Positions 1-13,395 of a DNA stretch of 38,083 nt are shown here, piece after piece; within the stretch, counting starts at the first letter, position 1; every line of letters begins with the position of its first letter. Both the position numbers and the translations under genes were made by a program. The DNA is from Paramecium octaurelia (lineage: Eukaryota; Ciliophora; Oligohymenophorea; Peniculida; Parameciidae). The stretch is taken from assembly GCA_905182995.1 (NCBI GenBank), contig CAJJDP010000124.1, forward strand, positions 323,946 through 362,028, in the 5' to 3' direction. The notes under the pieces were generated by a model. It was given only the letters and a program-made list of their open reading frames with translations. It was not told where the DNA came from and ran no database searches.

Positions 1-3000
1 ATCTTAAGTTGTTGGACTAACTCCATTGAATTTTAATGATCCCAAGCTAATATCCCATCTAGCTGATGCTTTGAGAGAAATAGTAACAATTTCTTGAATG
101 AAGGGATTTACAATTGAAGCAGCATTTGTTAAATCAATTATATCAATTAAACCACTATTGTTATCATCAGAATGATAAACAAATAAGGAAGGTGAATTCT
201 TAACAAATATGTAGTTAGAGCTTGCTTTAATGGATTAAGGATAGGTTATGGAATTGAATTATAAATCTTAAACCTTTTAAGTTTATCCATTAGAATCAAT
301 TATTACATAATAATTATATCCTTAAACAACAAAAGCTTCTTTTTAGTTTTTAAGTAAAGTTCTATCGAATGCAAAGGCTTAACCAAAATTAAATGTTATC
401 CACTTTTAGAATTTCCATTCTGTATCAAAGCTGACCACTATGATACCCAATTTAGCATCTAATAAATAGAAGTATCCATTCAATCCAATTTAGAAATCAA
501 CAATATTCAATTAATTTATCTATTTACCAGAAATATTAGACAATATGCTTTTATCAAGTGTTTACTTAGCTTATAGTTGACCATTCGAATATTAGAATAG
601 TTCAATAAATGAATCATTAGCTAATGAACCATCATTTGTAATTGATAAAGTTACTCTGAAAACAAATTAGTTAGTTTTAATCTGATAAGTACCTAATACT
701 CTTTATAATTAAGAATTTGTAATTATTGCTGTTTAAGTTTCATCAGTTCCTTTAATCAGTAATAAGAATTTATTATTTTAGATTTAACAATCAACAACAA
801 AGGTGTTAGTTGATAATTAAACAAAATCTAAGCAATTAAGATTGGCATCTGTCTTCTTTACATTAATAATTTGATTGAATGATGGAGCCTTATTTATAAT
901 TGCACTAATATTAAATACAATATATTACGTATCTGTATAAAAAATGGAATATTTAGAACCATCTTTATTCAAAAATCCAAATTGATTAGACCATGCTCTA
1001 TACTATGTGACTAATGCTTTGGCTGATACTATCTAAGTTGCACCTAATTAATTATAAATTAAATTATATACTCTATTTATGATTTATTGATTCTCCAATT
1101 TATTATGTTACTTAAACTATTGAAAAATCATTTAAGCCATTTTAATTGTATTTCAAGGCAACACCTTCGAAGATATTTTATGATAGATTCCATATTAATT
1201 GTTCACCAGTTGATGGGTAAATTTAGAGATTAGTGATCTTGGCGGTACATTCATTGGTATCGACATCATGAACAATTAACTTAAATTTTAATTTATCCTC
1301 AGAAAAGTTGTTTTTACCAATAAGTGTGATTTCTTAGCTTTTGAGTGCTTTATCTAGGTTCTTCACTAATAGATATACTGATCGACTGATTTTATAGCTT
1401 TAAAGTGGACCTGAAAATTAGGATACATAAAGTATTAAATCCTTTTCATCGAAAAACACAGCTAAATTCAATGGACTGATCCATGAAGATTATTGATAGA
1501 ATACTCTATAGGTGCCAAAACTAATGGTAGGAACTATTTCAGAAGCTTAATTAACAGTAACGATATTTATGTCATAGACAACAACAGTAATTTCATTTTC
1601 TTTTCTATAAGGAATAGCTAATTATAAATTGTTGTTATGGATGGCTAGTTTGTTCATTGGGACCCAATCTCCATATCTTACAATGACAGCAGACAAGGAT
1701 TTGGCCGTAAGAAGTGTATTTTAATCGGGTTGACCAGTAAATTCTAATTTGAAACCATATTATGAAGCATCTGTAGTCAATATAATGAGGTAAGCTTTCA
1801 TTTAATTTGAACTCCATTCAAAAGTGGGTTTCCAAATGAATTGGAATGATAAGAATTTAGTAGTAGGAAGGGTGTATTGGCCAGCTTGCTTATTTAATTA
1901 ATCATGAAGATTAAGTGTTTCAACTGACAGGAATACATAATCAAGTAGACCTGAAAATGAGAAATCTAAAAATACAAATCCACTCTCTGAATCACTGATA
2001 AACAATTTATAAGAGTACTTATTTTCTTTTTAGTATATTTATCTGACGACTGAAAAATCAGTTGGTCTGAAATCTTTTAAATGTGTTGTTAATTTTGAGT
2101 TAAGATAGTTTAAATCAATGACTTCGATGATTTCCAATCTCCATTTTTATACTCCCATAACTATTTTATAGAGGACTATCTTTCCATCCTAATAAAGTTC
2201 TGGGTTGCTTGTATCTGTATGCAAAACAACTAACAATTGATTGGAAATGACTTGAATTTTTGAAGCTGTTCCAAGCTTGAATTTCTCTCCCAATGGAGAA
2301 CAACCTGTGATAGAAAAGCAACCAGTAGCGTATATTGTGAATTCATTTCCATCATGACACAAGGAGTAGATAATCATTTTATCTTCAGAAACAGCAGCTT
2401 AATAGCATTAATATTGTTTATTGGGTAAATCGAAATCATAGACTGCTGCTAAAATGTTGTCAGGGTTTACGAATATCAATCCTGTTGTAGCTTACAGGAT
2501 ATTGTAGTTTTCATTATATTGAACGCGATCTCTAATTTCATATCCATTGAAGATTTTGCTGTCGAGTTGAGACAGAGGATTCTACAGTTGAAGATGGGTA
2601 TTACATTAATCACAATCAATTTCAAAGTTTCCAATCTACCCAGAATACCATTTTTGACCTAAATCAAAGGTTTTAGTCTCCTCAGTTGAGTAGATCTAAG
2701 CACCTGTTTTTGAAAGAGGGAATTCATTTTGGTTTAATTTAATTTTGGTCAATGAAGAAATAGTTGTAACCTATTGATTGATTTCGACTGTATTAAATTT
2801 CTCTGGTTTATCTTAAAAGTTATAGTTTCTGATCTAAAAGTTTAATGAATATGTTTCTTAATAATTCTCTTATTGAATTATGGAATTAGTAATAATTGTT
2901 GCTTAATCATAAACTGCAAAGAGAGATTATTCTCCTTCAACATTTAAGTATAAATAGGTTTAGTTAATTCCATTGGCTGCAATTAAGATTTGTTTTGAAT

Positions 3001-5651
3001 CAGGAATAAGAGTAGTAGCAATATCCCAAGCTTGGACTAAGGCCTCATGTTGAGGAGCATTAGGCTTAAATACTAAGACAAAGGATTTGCTGCAATAGAG
3101 GCAAACACCTCTGATAAACAAATGGCCTGTTTCTTCACTAAAGTCAACATTTAAAGGAGCAGAAATATCATACCAATACAAGTACAATTACTTTTACAAA
3201 TAGACATTATTGATATCTGCAAAGTTATATTCATAGATTTAGGCATCTTTGGCAGTGTCAGCCGATTTACCTTGGACGATGAAGAATGTTTCTTTTCCTA
3301 TAGCAATTGAATAATCTAAATTAGGAGTAATTTGTATGGTTTTTATGAAGTAAAAATAGCCAAAATCTGTGTCTAGGATCAAAATATGATTTTTGTGTTG
3401 AATAAAGAGTATATTTGGATGTAACTTTTTGTTAGTGAACAGTGCTTTTGGTTCCCAATCTTCATTGTAGCCATATTAGGTGAATGAATTTTTGTTTAAT
3501 GTGGAGAGTGCTTAAAGCTCGGGTCTGTAAATCAAGAATGTGTGGATGTCATTATTAGCTGTATGGACTAAAAGGTATTCTCCAGAATTCAAGATATTTT
3601 AAATCTTATTTGCGGTGACTGTAGAATCTAATTGTATTGTTTTTACTGGAGTAACCACGCCATCATGTATTGATCTAATTACAACATTGTATTGTGCATC
3701 AACGTACATGAAATATAATACTCCATGTTTAGCCCAAATTGAAAAGTTTTGTTTGCTTACTTTAGTTGTAATTCCCAAATCAGCAACATAGACTTCACAT
3801 GTTGTGGCATCAACATAAATGGAATTATGATGGCAACTTAAGATTTAAACTTTCAAATTTTAAGTTTACAAAGCTTAATAGAAGACTGTGTCATCTTCAG
3901 TTGATATTATTTCTGCATAGATCACATTTTATGGTTATTCACGATTTAAGCTTAATTCAACTCTTGATCTAATGGTGCTTGCAACCTCTACATCTCCTGA
4001 TTGTGTAGGTTTAAGTAATTTATATTGAAGGTTTGGTCCTGATGCTAATTTTTACAAAATAGAGTGAGTTTCACCTTCTGCAATTGTCTTTGGAAAAGGG
4101 ACTGGTTAATCAAACAATTGATAAATCCAATTTTCATTATCCTCAATAATTTAATATGTAAGGATAACAGTGCATTCGTCTTTGCTTGGAGATTTGGCTT
4201 TGATGGCCACAGCCTTCTTCTATTGGACCTTATCGCTTCCAGTATAAGACAAATATCCATTAGAAATAGTATGTCTATAAGAGTTTCTGGTGCTGATTTG
4301 GATTAAATCTGGTTCTTATGGGTTCACTAATAAGATATCATTGGCAGGGATTTCAACTTTTTAATTTAAGTAGATTTTATCATTATCCACATCAAGTTTA
4401 TAGAAATAAGTCACTTTATCATTTCTAACAATAATATTATCCTATGATATTTTAATGGTGGCTGGATAATCTAATTGGAAGTATGGAAGTTTGTGAACAT
4501 AGGATTTTTCTGCATCCAAAACAACAAAGGAGTTATATCCAAGGATGGCAATCACACCTAATTCAGATCCATCCTTTTTATGTTCATAATCAATATCGAA
4601 GGAATACACTCTTCCTAATTCGAAGTCAGCTTTGGCAACTAATTCCCAAGCTCCAGTTGGCTAGAATCTGACCACAAAGAGACCATTTTATGCATCCTAA
4701 AGGAAAATCAATCCATTATATGAGATTTCGAAATCAACAATAGTCAATTCCATTTCAGATCTTCCCAACAAAAATGCCATAGTAACATTATCCAAAAGAT
4801 AGTTTCTGGCCACAGGTTAATAATTATCATTCAATGCATAGACCTACACAATTGAGTTTCCAGAAAGTTATTATGCTGGGTCCAAAGAATATGTAGGTGT
4901 TACTCTAACAATAAAAGTAGTTTCTTTTCCTAATGCACTTGTTGAGTAGTATAATCCTATGCGTCTTTAATTGAAAATTTTAACAGCTGCTGCATCATCA
5001 AACGATGTTACTTTTTTTGTTGATTTTGAGTAAATATAGAATACATCAATTTATTTTTTTATTTATTTCTCAGTCACTTCTTTTTAACAATCCACTATAA
5101 ATTTGTCATTGTCTATGTATTCTACATCGTAGCACTGTAGACTGTCAGCCACAGTTGCAATCTTAACCTTGGTTTTGAATTCTGGAGTTGGAATTTTATT
5201 CAAAGCAGTTCTAACATCTACATAGATGATTACCCTTCAGAAAAGAAAATGGACACCTCCGTCTCACTTTGATCGAGGAATACAAATGAATTCAACCATG
5301 ATTGCATTTTCTTCGTGTGGTATGGCTTTGCTGCCCTGATATTGGAGGCAGCTAAATCAATTACATGTGAAAATACTTGATGTGTGACTAGAACTCTATC
5401 CAGTATTTGCAACTGGATTAACGATCTTAAAATATGTGTCTTATAATTCGTAAGTGAGGTCTTCACCCTCAAATAGATAATCATGAAGATTAATTTGCAA
5501 TTTTTCTCCCTTTGTGGGAAACAATTATAATTACTCCACTTTTGAAGCTACGACTATAAGAAAATGAATTACAGCATCCTGTTGTCTTGGCGTTTAAAGC
5601 TAAGAGGCAAAGTGAGAATACTATCAACGATGATGTAATCTTTTAGTTCAT
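1..5651 (-). CDS. Giant secreted protein with repeated propeller-like modules (3' end off window)
   Basis: The gene starts at 5651 and runs off the left edge with no TGA, so about 1,860 residues are visible and the C-terminus is missing. It opens with a clear signal peptide (MNQKITSSLIVFSLCLLALN), so it enters the secretory route. Three short introns restore the frame near the start: 5510-5534 (25 nt, ends AAG), 5352-5376 (25 nt) and 5211-5233 (23 nt); downstream the frame stays open to the edge. The body is rich in beta-strand-like hydrophobic/aromatic stretches ending in small turns, as in beta-propeller or sheet-rich ectodomains. A motif like FIVDC near residue 150 recurs as FVVDC near 1580, and LTIVDFEISYNGLIFL near 275 recurs as LNIVDFQIGLNGYFYL near 1690, so the protein contains an internal duplication. 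I do not recognise a named family. Cell-surface or secreted matrix role is inference from the signal peptide only. Confidence 0.85.
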
Positions 5652-6677
5652 TAAATAAATTAATTTATAAAATAGATATAGATTAGGAACTTTAAATTAA
5701 AAATTTTTACTGTTATATACGAACATATAGAATATATTGAGTTTCAATTTCTTTTTCGAGATTTGTTATTTGGTTCCTAAAATTCAAAACGAATTATAGT
5801 TGGAACAATAAAGCTACTAAGATCAATTAACGCTAATAATATTGCTACTACGCCTTTTCTGACGTCATAAATATTAATTGGGATTTTATAAAAAAAACTT
5901 TTAATTAAGAATAAGAAATATTCAACATCAAACTTAAACTTAATTGTTCTTCTACTTATTTATGCAAATGCTCCATTTGAAATATAAATTAAAAGTGTAA
6001 TAAGAGAAAATAACTTGTAATCAAAATAGAAAGTCTTACCTATTCTGATTTCATTCTTTGTAAAAAAAATTTATATAAAAAGTCTTATTTGTAATGAATA
6101 TTTGTAAAGTTTTCTAGAAAGAATTAAACTTTTCCTGAGTCTTAAGCCTCTTCCCTATTGAAAGTATCATTACTATATATAACTATTCATTTTTCCTTTT
6201 TATTATTATCAAAAAATTAGAAATTCATCAGAGCTGATATGTATGTTTGTATAGTAATTCATAAAAATACAAAGAATAGATTAAGTGAAAATGAATTTGC
6301 ATGGTGATGACTATATTATTTTTTTATTTGTATACACCTCATGTTTAATATTAAAATTTATTCTGTAATTTAAAAGATGTTTTAGTAATTTTTATATATA
6401 TTAAAGAGATGTTAGTTGAAATTTTAGACAGCTTACTTTATTTCTTTGATTAGCAGATGGAATTGTTTTAAGAATGAAATTGATAATTGAAATTTACTGT
6501 TCAATTTAATTCCAATATTAATTGAAATTTTTACATTAATTTACAATGAGATTTCAGAAATAGAATGGCTTGTAAAAATCTCTATGACTTCAGTCTATCA
6601 TTTAATAGAAAGGCACTCTAATTAATAAGCGAAAATTATTATTTTGGTATTAATACTGAATATGCATATGATATTAA
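5652..6677. other. AT-rich intergenic stretch
   Basis: About 1 kb between the start of the giant secreted gene and the end of the acyl carrier protein gene. I see no frame with coding character on either strand. The part next to 5651 must hold the promoter of the leftward gene. This is unusually long for the compact spacing seen elsewhere in the window (33-60 nt). Confidence 0.6.
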
Positions 6678-7153
6678 TCATGCCAATGGAGCAGCGTTGT
6701 TTTCCACTTTATATTGCTCAACTTATTTAATGTAATTAGCATAATGTCTAACCTTATTCAAGACTGGTAAGGTTTCAGCTGAGATGACGTATCCCAAGTC
6801 TTCTTCAATCTAATTAATCGTTGGGTATTTACTTGCATAGACAATTCAATAGAATCCAAACTATCCAATCCGTGTTATTCTAATTCAGAATCTAATGTTA
6901 AAGCTGACTGATTATTATGAGGATTAATTACCTTGTTGGTTGTTCTGTAATAATTCTTGACCAAGGTGAGAACATATCCTTCAATATCTTATGACTTTTT
7001 CAATTGGAGATAATTTTTAGTTATCAATTATCCATCTTTATAGACTTGAATTGGCTTTGCTTATTATTGTTTGCCTTAAGTTGTTGCTGGAGTCTTATCA
7101 GCAGCAAAGTAAAAGATTGGTCTCATCTACAACAATCTTAATCCTCTGATCAT
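6678..7153 (-). CDS. Mitochondrial-type acyl carrier protein
   Basis: A 150-residue protein after removal of one 23-nt intron (6810-6832). The C-terminal half carries the acyl carrier signature: LEQHGLDSLDSIELSMQ followed by IEEDLGYVISAETLP. Ser98 in the DSL motif is the expected 4'-phosphopantetheine attachment site. The intron splits the domain just after the IELSMQ helix, and only splicing restores the typical helix III sequence, which supports the model. The N-terminus (MIRGLRLLQMRPIFYF) is basic and hydrophobic without acids, as expected of a mitochondrial presequence. Known role of the family: carrying acyl chains in mitochondrial fatty-acid synthesis (lipoate supply) and acting as a complex I and Fe-S assembly partner (NDUFAB1 type). 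The gene lies 59 nt downstream of another mitochondrial gene, bL35m. The segment between presequence and domain is divergent. Confidence 0.88.
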
Positions 7154-7212
7154 ATTATTTAAATAATATATTTGAAATAAAATATTTGTGTTTTCTCTTC
7201 TCTTTTATATAC

Positions 7213-7647
7213 TCACGATCCTCTTTTGCATTTCTACCTCTTCATTAATGGCAGCAACTTTCTCATTCTTGGCATATCAACATCGCTTATATATCTGGTT
7301 CGTCGTTTTCTCCTCAAATTGGCTTTTGAACAATTTCGATTAAGATGCCTTGACCCAGGAGACTTGAACTTAAGCCTTCTAGCTCTCCTTGGACCCACAA
7401 TTTTGACCCTCTTCATCAATCCCTTGTGATTCCCAATCTTATACAATCTGTTTTGACTCCTGATTCTCTTTTTCCAACTTGAAGACGAGGATTTTGTTTT
7501 TGATCTCGCCTACCCACTTATACGAGTTTATTTGAATAATCTTGCCAATCCAAAGAATTGCATAGGTTTCTAACAAAATTGAATGGGTCTAATAACTGGC
7601 ATTATTTGCACCATACTCTTAATTGCCTAAGTGGCTAATCTCAACAT
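7213..7647 (-). CDS. MRPL35: Mitochondrial ribosomal protein bL35m
   Basis: An intron-free 144-residue ORF. The C-terminal 70 residues match the bacterial/mitochondrial L35 family: a lysine/arginine-rich stretch with YKIGNHKGLMKRVKIVG, then RRARRLKFKSPGSRHL and a closing RMRKLLPLM, equivalent to the KxxHKGAxKRF start and VKRLLPY end of L35. About 70 residues precede the domain; the first 40 are rich in Arg, Lys, Gln and hydrophobics and look like a mitochondrial targeting region. L35 binds 23S-type rRNA in the large mitoribosomal subunit. The gene starts only 33 nt beyond the stop of the big coiled-coil gene on the same strand, so its promoter must lie in that gap or inside the upstream gene. 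Confidence 0.9.
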
Positions 7648-7680
7648 AAAACACTTAAAAATATAAAAATAAATAAAAAA

Positions 7681-10600
7681 TCAAGATGTAATTTTATATT
7701 TCATTGTTAATGTTCCCTTCTAATTCGACATCATCTAAGATGTTCCCAACTTAGGTACACTCTGAGTCGTTGACAACTTCTGCACTTTCTATGCCGATTT
7801 TATTGATCTCGTTATGGATGAAGCAGTGATTGGTCTAGAATTCTTGAATTGCTACTCCTTCTTCGCTTCAATCACTTATTTCCGCTACTCCTCCAATTAT
7901 TGCTCCTAATCCTAATAGGTGGCTATTGCTCCCAATTAACCTTTCTCTCTCATAGCCTAAAACCTTTCAATCTTCAATTTCTAAAGATCCCTCCTCAGAA
8001 TCTAATTCTAATTATCCATAATTGTGATGATCTTCCTATTTTGTATTAATTCATCCTTCAAAATCTCTACATTCTCTGTCAATTACTGAATCTTTTATTA
8101 CAACTCCTCATTGCTTGAATTGGCTGCCACTATTATTTAAATTTGCTTTTCGAATCTCTCCCTTATGCACATCTCCTTCCACAAATAGAATGTCCTCAAT
8201 TTCTTCAAAGATGAGAATAATGAATTCACTTACTCACTGTCCTCCTTAAATTTATCATAAACTCCTACTCTTTAGTACTCGACATCCAAATCAATATTCA
8301 ATTTGTTAACCTAACCAAATAATGCCTCTGATGCTTTGTCCCGAACTCTCTTCAGTCCATCTGTTTTATATTCCTAAATGAAATTTGTCATCTCCATTGA
8401 AATTCCTCTCTTATAATCTTAAAATCGATTTTACATTTGCTGTATAAGCACTTCTTGAGTACGTATTTATTCAGAGAATTCCTCCTTAATCTTGTCTCTT
8501 TGTTTCTACTTCTCAATGTCAAAACTCTTCATCATCTATTCTATCTGTTATTTCAATGCGTCATTCTCAAAGATTAAGTCATTTGTCCTCTAAGCAACCA
8601 AACTCTCTACGATGTGATTGATATTGGACTCGTAAAACTTAATCTTCTTCATCGCAAATCTCAGTTCAATTGACTTTTAATTGTACATTCGTTGCAATGA
8701 TTCATTTTCAATGATCACATGATTTGGATAATTTGCCTTGTTGAAATCCAGCATTCTTCTATTAAAATCATTCAAATGCTTATCTAAATCGCTGTCAGCT
8801 ATCACATGTGCGTAACCCTTATTCAATGTCATTATCTTCAAGGAGTCCCTTTCTAAGTTACTGTAGAACACATTTAATTGCTTAGCCACCTAATAAGGCT
8901 AATCCATCTTATTTAGTTAATTGTTCAACTGTTGATAATACTGTTTGCCTTCCTCTTGGAAAATAGCCTGACATCCAATCATCATTGAAATCAACTGAAA
9001 CACTTGGTTTTCAAAACTCTCCAATCTCAATCTCGGTAAAATCGAAAACTTCTCCTACGATGGCTCATAATTCATTCTAGTCGTCTTTGACCCCTTTTTA
9101 AATTCATTAACTTATTTGTTAACCCCTGGAAGAGCACTCAACAAGAGTCCCGCCTTCAACTATTGTTTATGCGTATTCTTATCGCACAACTCCACGCAAT
9201 TCTCAAGCCATTACGTACAGGGATCACTAGTATCTGATGAGAAAGGCAGGATCTATCGTTTCTGTACTGTAAAGAATTCTGACAAAACCAAATAGCGAAA
9301 TTATAGCACCAAGAGTTTTCTATATGCTCTCTCATATTTAAATAAATCATCAACTTCAAAAATGCATTTATCTCGCAAAATTGATTCTGATTCTGATATG
9401 ATCAAATCCTATATCGTTGAGTAATATATCAATTTCGATTGAGGAAACAGCGTAAACAGGTTGGCCATTGCTTTAGGAAATAGATCAATTACAGACGATA
9501 AGAAAAACTCAATGTTATAATTGATTTTCTAGGTTCTGAATAAAATCTGCGAAGAGGGAATCATATGAGGCGATAATTGTGTGTAAAAATCTTCAAAATG
9601 GAACTCCTATAGGGGCATATGAACATTGTTGGGATTGGTTTAATGAGCCTATACAAATTGAGATCCAAATGCGTATTTGAGTAACATCATTTTATCACTA
9701 ATAATCTTTTTTGTTTAGATTGACGGATACACTTTAGGTGCTTAATCCATCAATCTTTCAACATGACTCATGTTTCTAAAACAACCAGTGATCAATGCAT
9801 TTCTTAAAGTAGAAATTATTTATGGGTAGATTTCGCTATTATCTTGGATCTATTTCCTGAATTGATGCACAGAAGATATCATTGTAATCGTAATCAGTAA
9901 GTGGAATCGCTTGATCAACTTCTCCAAGTACGTCATAATAGTTAGATTCATATTCTAAATATTTCCACTTGACAGTATTTTTGTAATATTGTCCTTGTAC
10001 TTCTAAACCTACTAATACACACTTTCCAAGTCTCTTCTCAATCTCAATTGATTTCGTTTGAGTTCTTCCATTCCCAACATCCCTTGATGTAAATAGATAA
10101 GATCTTAAACGTTACAATTGCAGGATTGCACTCCAATCAAGAGCTGGACCAATTACAATGCCAATTGCTAGGACCCGGAAATAGGCTCTTGGAATTTAGT
10201 ATTGTTGGAAAAGGGATTGCCAGAACTTTTGAATTTGGGTTGCTTTCTATTTGCAGACAAAGGACTAACATTTTTCTCTAGTTTCAATCGAGTAGTTGTT
10301 ACCCAATCTTCATCTCCCAAATTGTCCACTTCAGGATTTGAAGGTTTGTAGTCAAAATCTTTAAAGTTAATGATGTTCATAATCGAAGGGATGCTGTGGA
10401 TAATGAAAGGGTTTTAGATCTAATGCATTTCATTTAAGAATGGCTCTTCTGTAAAAAGAGGCTTTACAAATGGCAATTGCTAATTTAATTGAATCATTTG
10501 TTCTCTTTGTACTAAGGCTTGCAATGTGAAGACTAATGATTGACATTGTTACGTCAATAATTTGTTGAATTCCTATAAGGCAGTTGACTGATTCTGTTGT

Positions 10601-13395
10601 ATTTTATTGACAAAGTTTTTAACTAATAATGAACCTCTAAACTGAGTTGAGATCATACTGATGGCTGTCTATTTTAATTTGTCTTGATTATTTTAGTCAG
10701 ATGCAGTTGTACTGCTCTGCATAATGTTGGCTTTCCTCTGAATTGTTTAAGCTTGCAATGCTAACTTCTCTTTTAATCCAATAATGTCCACGAAGTGATG
10801 TGTTTGTTTCCTGTTGATTCTGATCGCATTAAATAGATAGAAGTCCAGAAGCAATAAGGATTTGAGAGGCATGAGCATATCAATCATTTTATAGTTATCG
10901 GCAGCGAAGGTTGTCCATAATTCGATTTATTGGCATTCTTTCCCAATCTTTAGGTATTCATCCATTACGATAGAGAAGATATCGAAGTTTTTATCATCGA
11001 TGACCCTATTTGGAATTACTTCTAATTTTTATATCATCTTATTGGTTAAGCCTCTCTCCTTGATCTACTATCCATAAAGATTGCTGAGGTAATAAATTCT
11101 CAAGGATAACTTATAAAATCTCCTCCTCAATAACAGAAATTCTAAAAGTGAAAAAATATTAAAATTGCCATCCTCTGGTAGTTGTTTCAGAATTTAAGAC
11201 AGATTGTTTTGCGAATCCAAAATTGAATCCTTGTAAAATGATTTGTATGGGAACTCCTTATCAATCAATCTATCTCTTTTGATGTATTTCAAAGTTTATT
11301 CCAAAATGTTGATGTCTCTAATAGAGAACAATTTCAAAATGAGTTTCAACGATTTCGTATTAGTGAATATGTCACTCAATAGATTCAATCTCTTAGTGGC
11401 TTCGGAATAATGAATCAGCACATTTTAGTCATATCTGAATTAAGGCTATTGCTGGATCAATCGTGCTAGAATACTGACAGCATTAGCCAATTCTGACACT
11501 CTCGCTTTCGATAACAGAGGAAACACAATTTGCAATATTTTACATTTTGCATTGTTATAATCTAATTCAGCCTATAGCAAATCTTTGACTGCCAAAAATC
11601 TATTTACTTATTGAGAATCTGAATGACTACTCTTCTCCCCAATTTTATTCGTAAACTATAATGTAAATGCACTTATATGACTTATCTTATCCAATAATTG
11701 AGCTACATCCTTAAACACGATCTCGTGAATGATTTTGTGACCATTTCCATCCACCACTTCATAGAGATTGTGATTTCTCTGAATCTTCTCTTCACAAAAA
11801 TATGCGGACGTGTCCTCCTAAGGTATCGTATCCTTGGAATCTAAACTTGTTATAAAAGCATTCATAGTGTTTTATTATTTCTTCTATATTCTCTCCTTCG
11901 TCAACTGACTAGACAATTGGTGCAAATCAATGAAGTATATGTTTAAGTTCTTCTACATTGTTCTCATTACATTATAGCAATGCATAATTTATATTAGAAA
12001 CTCTCTTGATTCCAAATACAGTAACTTCTAATATCTGAGGAAAAATTAAAAGTAGATCTCTGGAAAATGAGTAGATTACACCTTCTCTTGAACTAAGGAC
12101 ACATCCTTATTGATTTTATCCTAAATTTTATCAGATTCATGATATAACAAGAACTTCATCCAAGAATTTATGGCACTGTCTTCATATTAGTTAAATATCA
12201 AATTCATCTCAGTCTCTTCCTTCTCTTGAATAATTTGAATATTGTCTAACCAATGGGCACTACTCCTGATCCTATATTGGTTCTTCCTTATCTTGTCCTC
12301 TTTTAATTCATTTAGTATGTTCATGGTTTGCTGCTAAAAGCTTTTTGTTTTTTATTCAGACTAATCCAAATTGTAGGGAAGGAAAAGCAGATATTTGTTG
12401 CTTTGATCCTGAATCTTTTAGATGAAGTGCTTATCAATAGCAAACAGAAACAATGCTCCGTTGTCAACAGTGATGTCTTGATCTACTCCCTACATGAATG
12501 CTAATTGTTGCAATTCCTACTATAATTAAGGCATTGTCACAGGTATCAAATACATATTGCAATATTCAGTACTAGCTCTCTCCTGAGTAGTAGATTCCAA
12601 ACTCTCAATGAATATTTGAGTGTCCAAATCATCCAGTTTGTTGACCATGAGATTTTATCTGAAATTGTAATACTCTTTTAGATGTTTTTAGGTGATGAAT
12701 GGCATGCTCTAATATATCTTATTGTTCATTCTCTCAAAGATGAGATCGTCATCAGTTGATATCTGTATTTAGGGAATGTCTTAGTCAAATCTTGAAGGAT
12801 CAAAAATTCGTTCATTTGATAGTTTTTCACTTATTTCTGCATACTCAACTAGCTTTTCATCAATCATTTTTATTTCTTCGTCAACGAGAGTCTTATTTTC
12901 ATCAGGATGTATTCTCTCTAAATTCACTGTTGAATACATCTCAATAGGAATAACATCTGATTTAACTTTAACTAATGGATCGTAAAATAGAACGTCTTCA
13001 GTTGGATTGTGTAGTAAGGCTATTCTTTGTCTCAATAGGTATTTTCTCCTAATCCACAAATTTGCCTGTAAGTTTTCGTAAAACTGGAGCAAGGCTTCTC
13101 TGTAATCCTCAGTCGTGATATTGAGACGAGCCTTTTTCTATAGGAATGTATCAAAGTTAAATTAGTGAATGGGATTCGGTTTGACCCGATAACCAAATTC
13201 ATGTAATATTTTGGAGATTTCTATTTCTACTTTAGTGATGTCTTGATTCCAAAATGTATTGTCGATCTTGAATTTTCCCAACTACTTTGATGATTATTAA
13301 CATGTTTGATAAATTAATCTAAGTTCATTTGTTTGTTGGGTAATAGGAAACTGTTATATAGTTTGAATAGCTTAATTTATAAATGGTAAACTCAT
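7681..13395 (-). CDS. Large intron-free coiled-coil protein of unknown function
   Basis: One uninterrupted frame of 1,905 codons from ATG at 13395 to TGA at 7681 gives 1,904 residues. No intron is needed, which stands out beside intron-rich neighbours. The N-terminal 1,000 residues are mostly helical with many charged residues (for example DEEIKMIDEKLVEYAEISEK). A serine/asparagine-rich linker lies around 1,005-1,075 (start MNIINFKDFDYKPSNPEVDN). The last 400 residues hold long heptad-like coiled coil (about 1,510-1,790, e.g. NDLIFENDALKQQIEQMMKS) and a Ser/Thr/Lys-rich tail. No signal peptide or membrane segment is visible. The architecture resembles large ciliary, basal-body or cytoskeletal coiled-coil proteins of ciliates, but I recognise no catalytic motif and no named family; a link to ciliary CCDC-type proteins would be a guess. 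Confidence 0.9.

Noticed and set aside
5652..6677. Possible small gene in the gap upstream of the giant secreted gene
   Set aside because: Frames are open only by chance in AT-rich DNA; no consistent codon pattern or ATG with good context.
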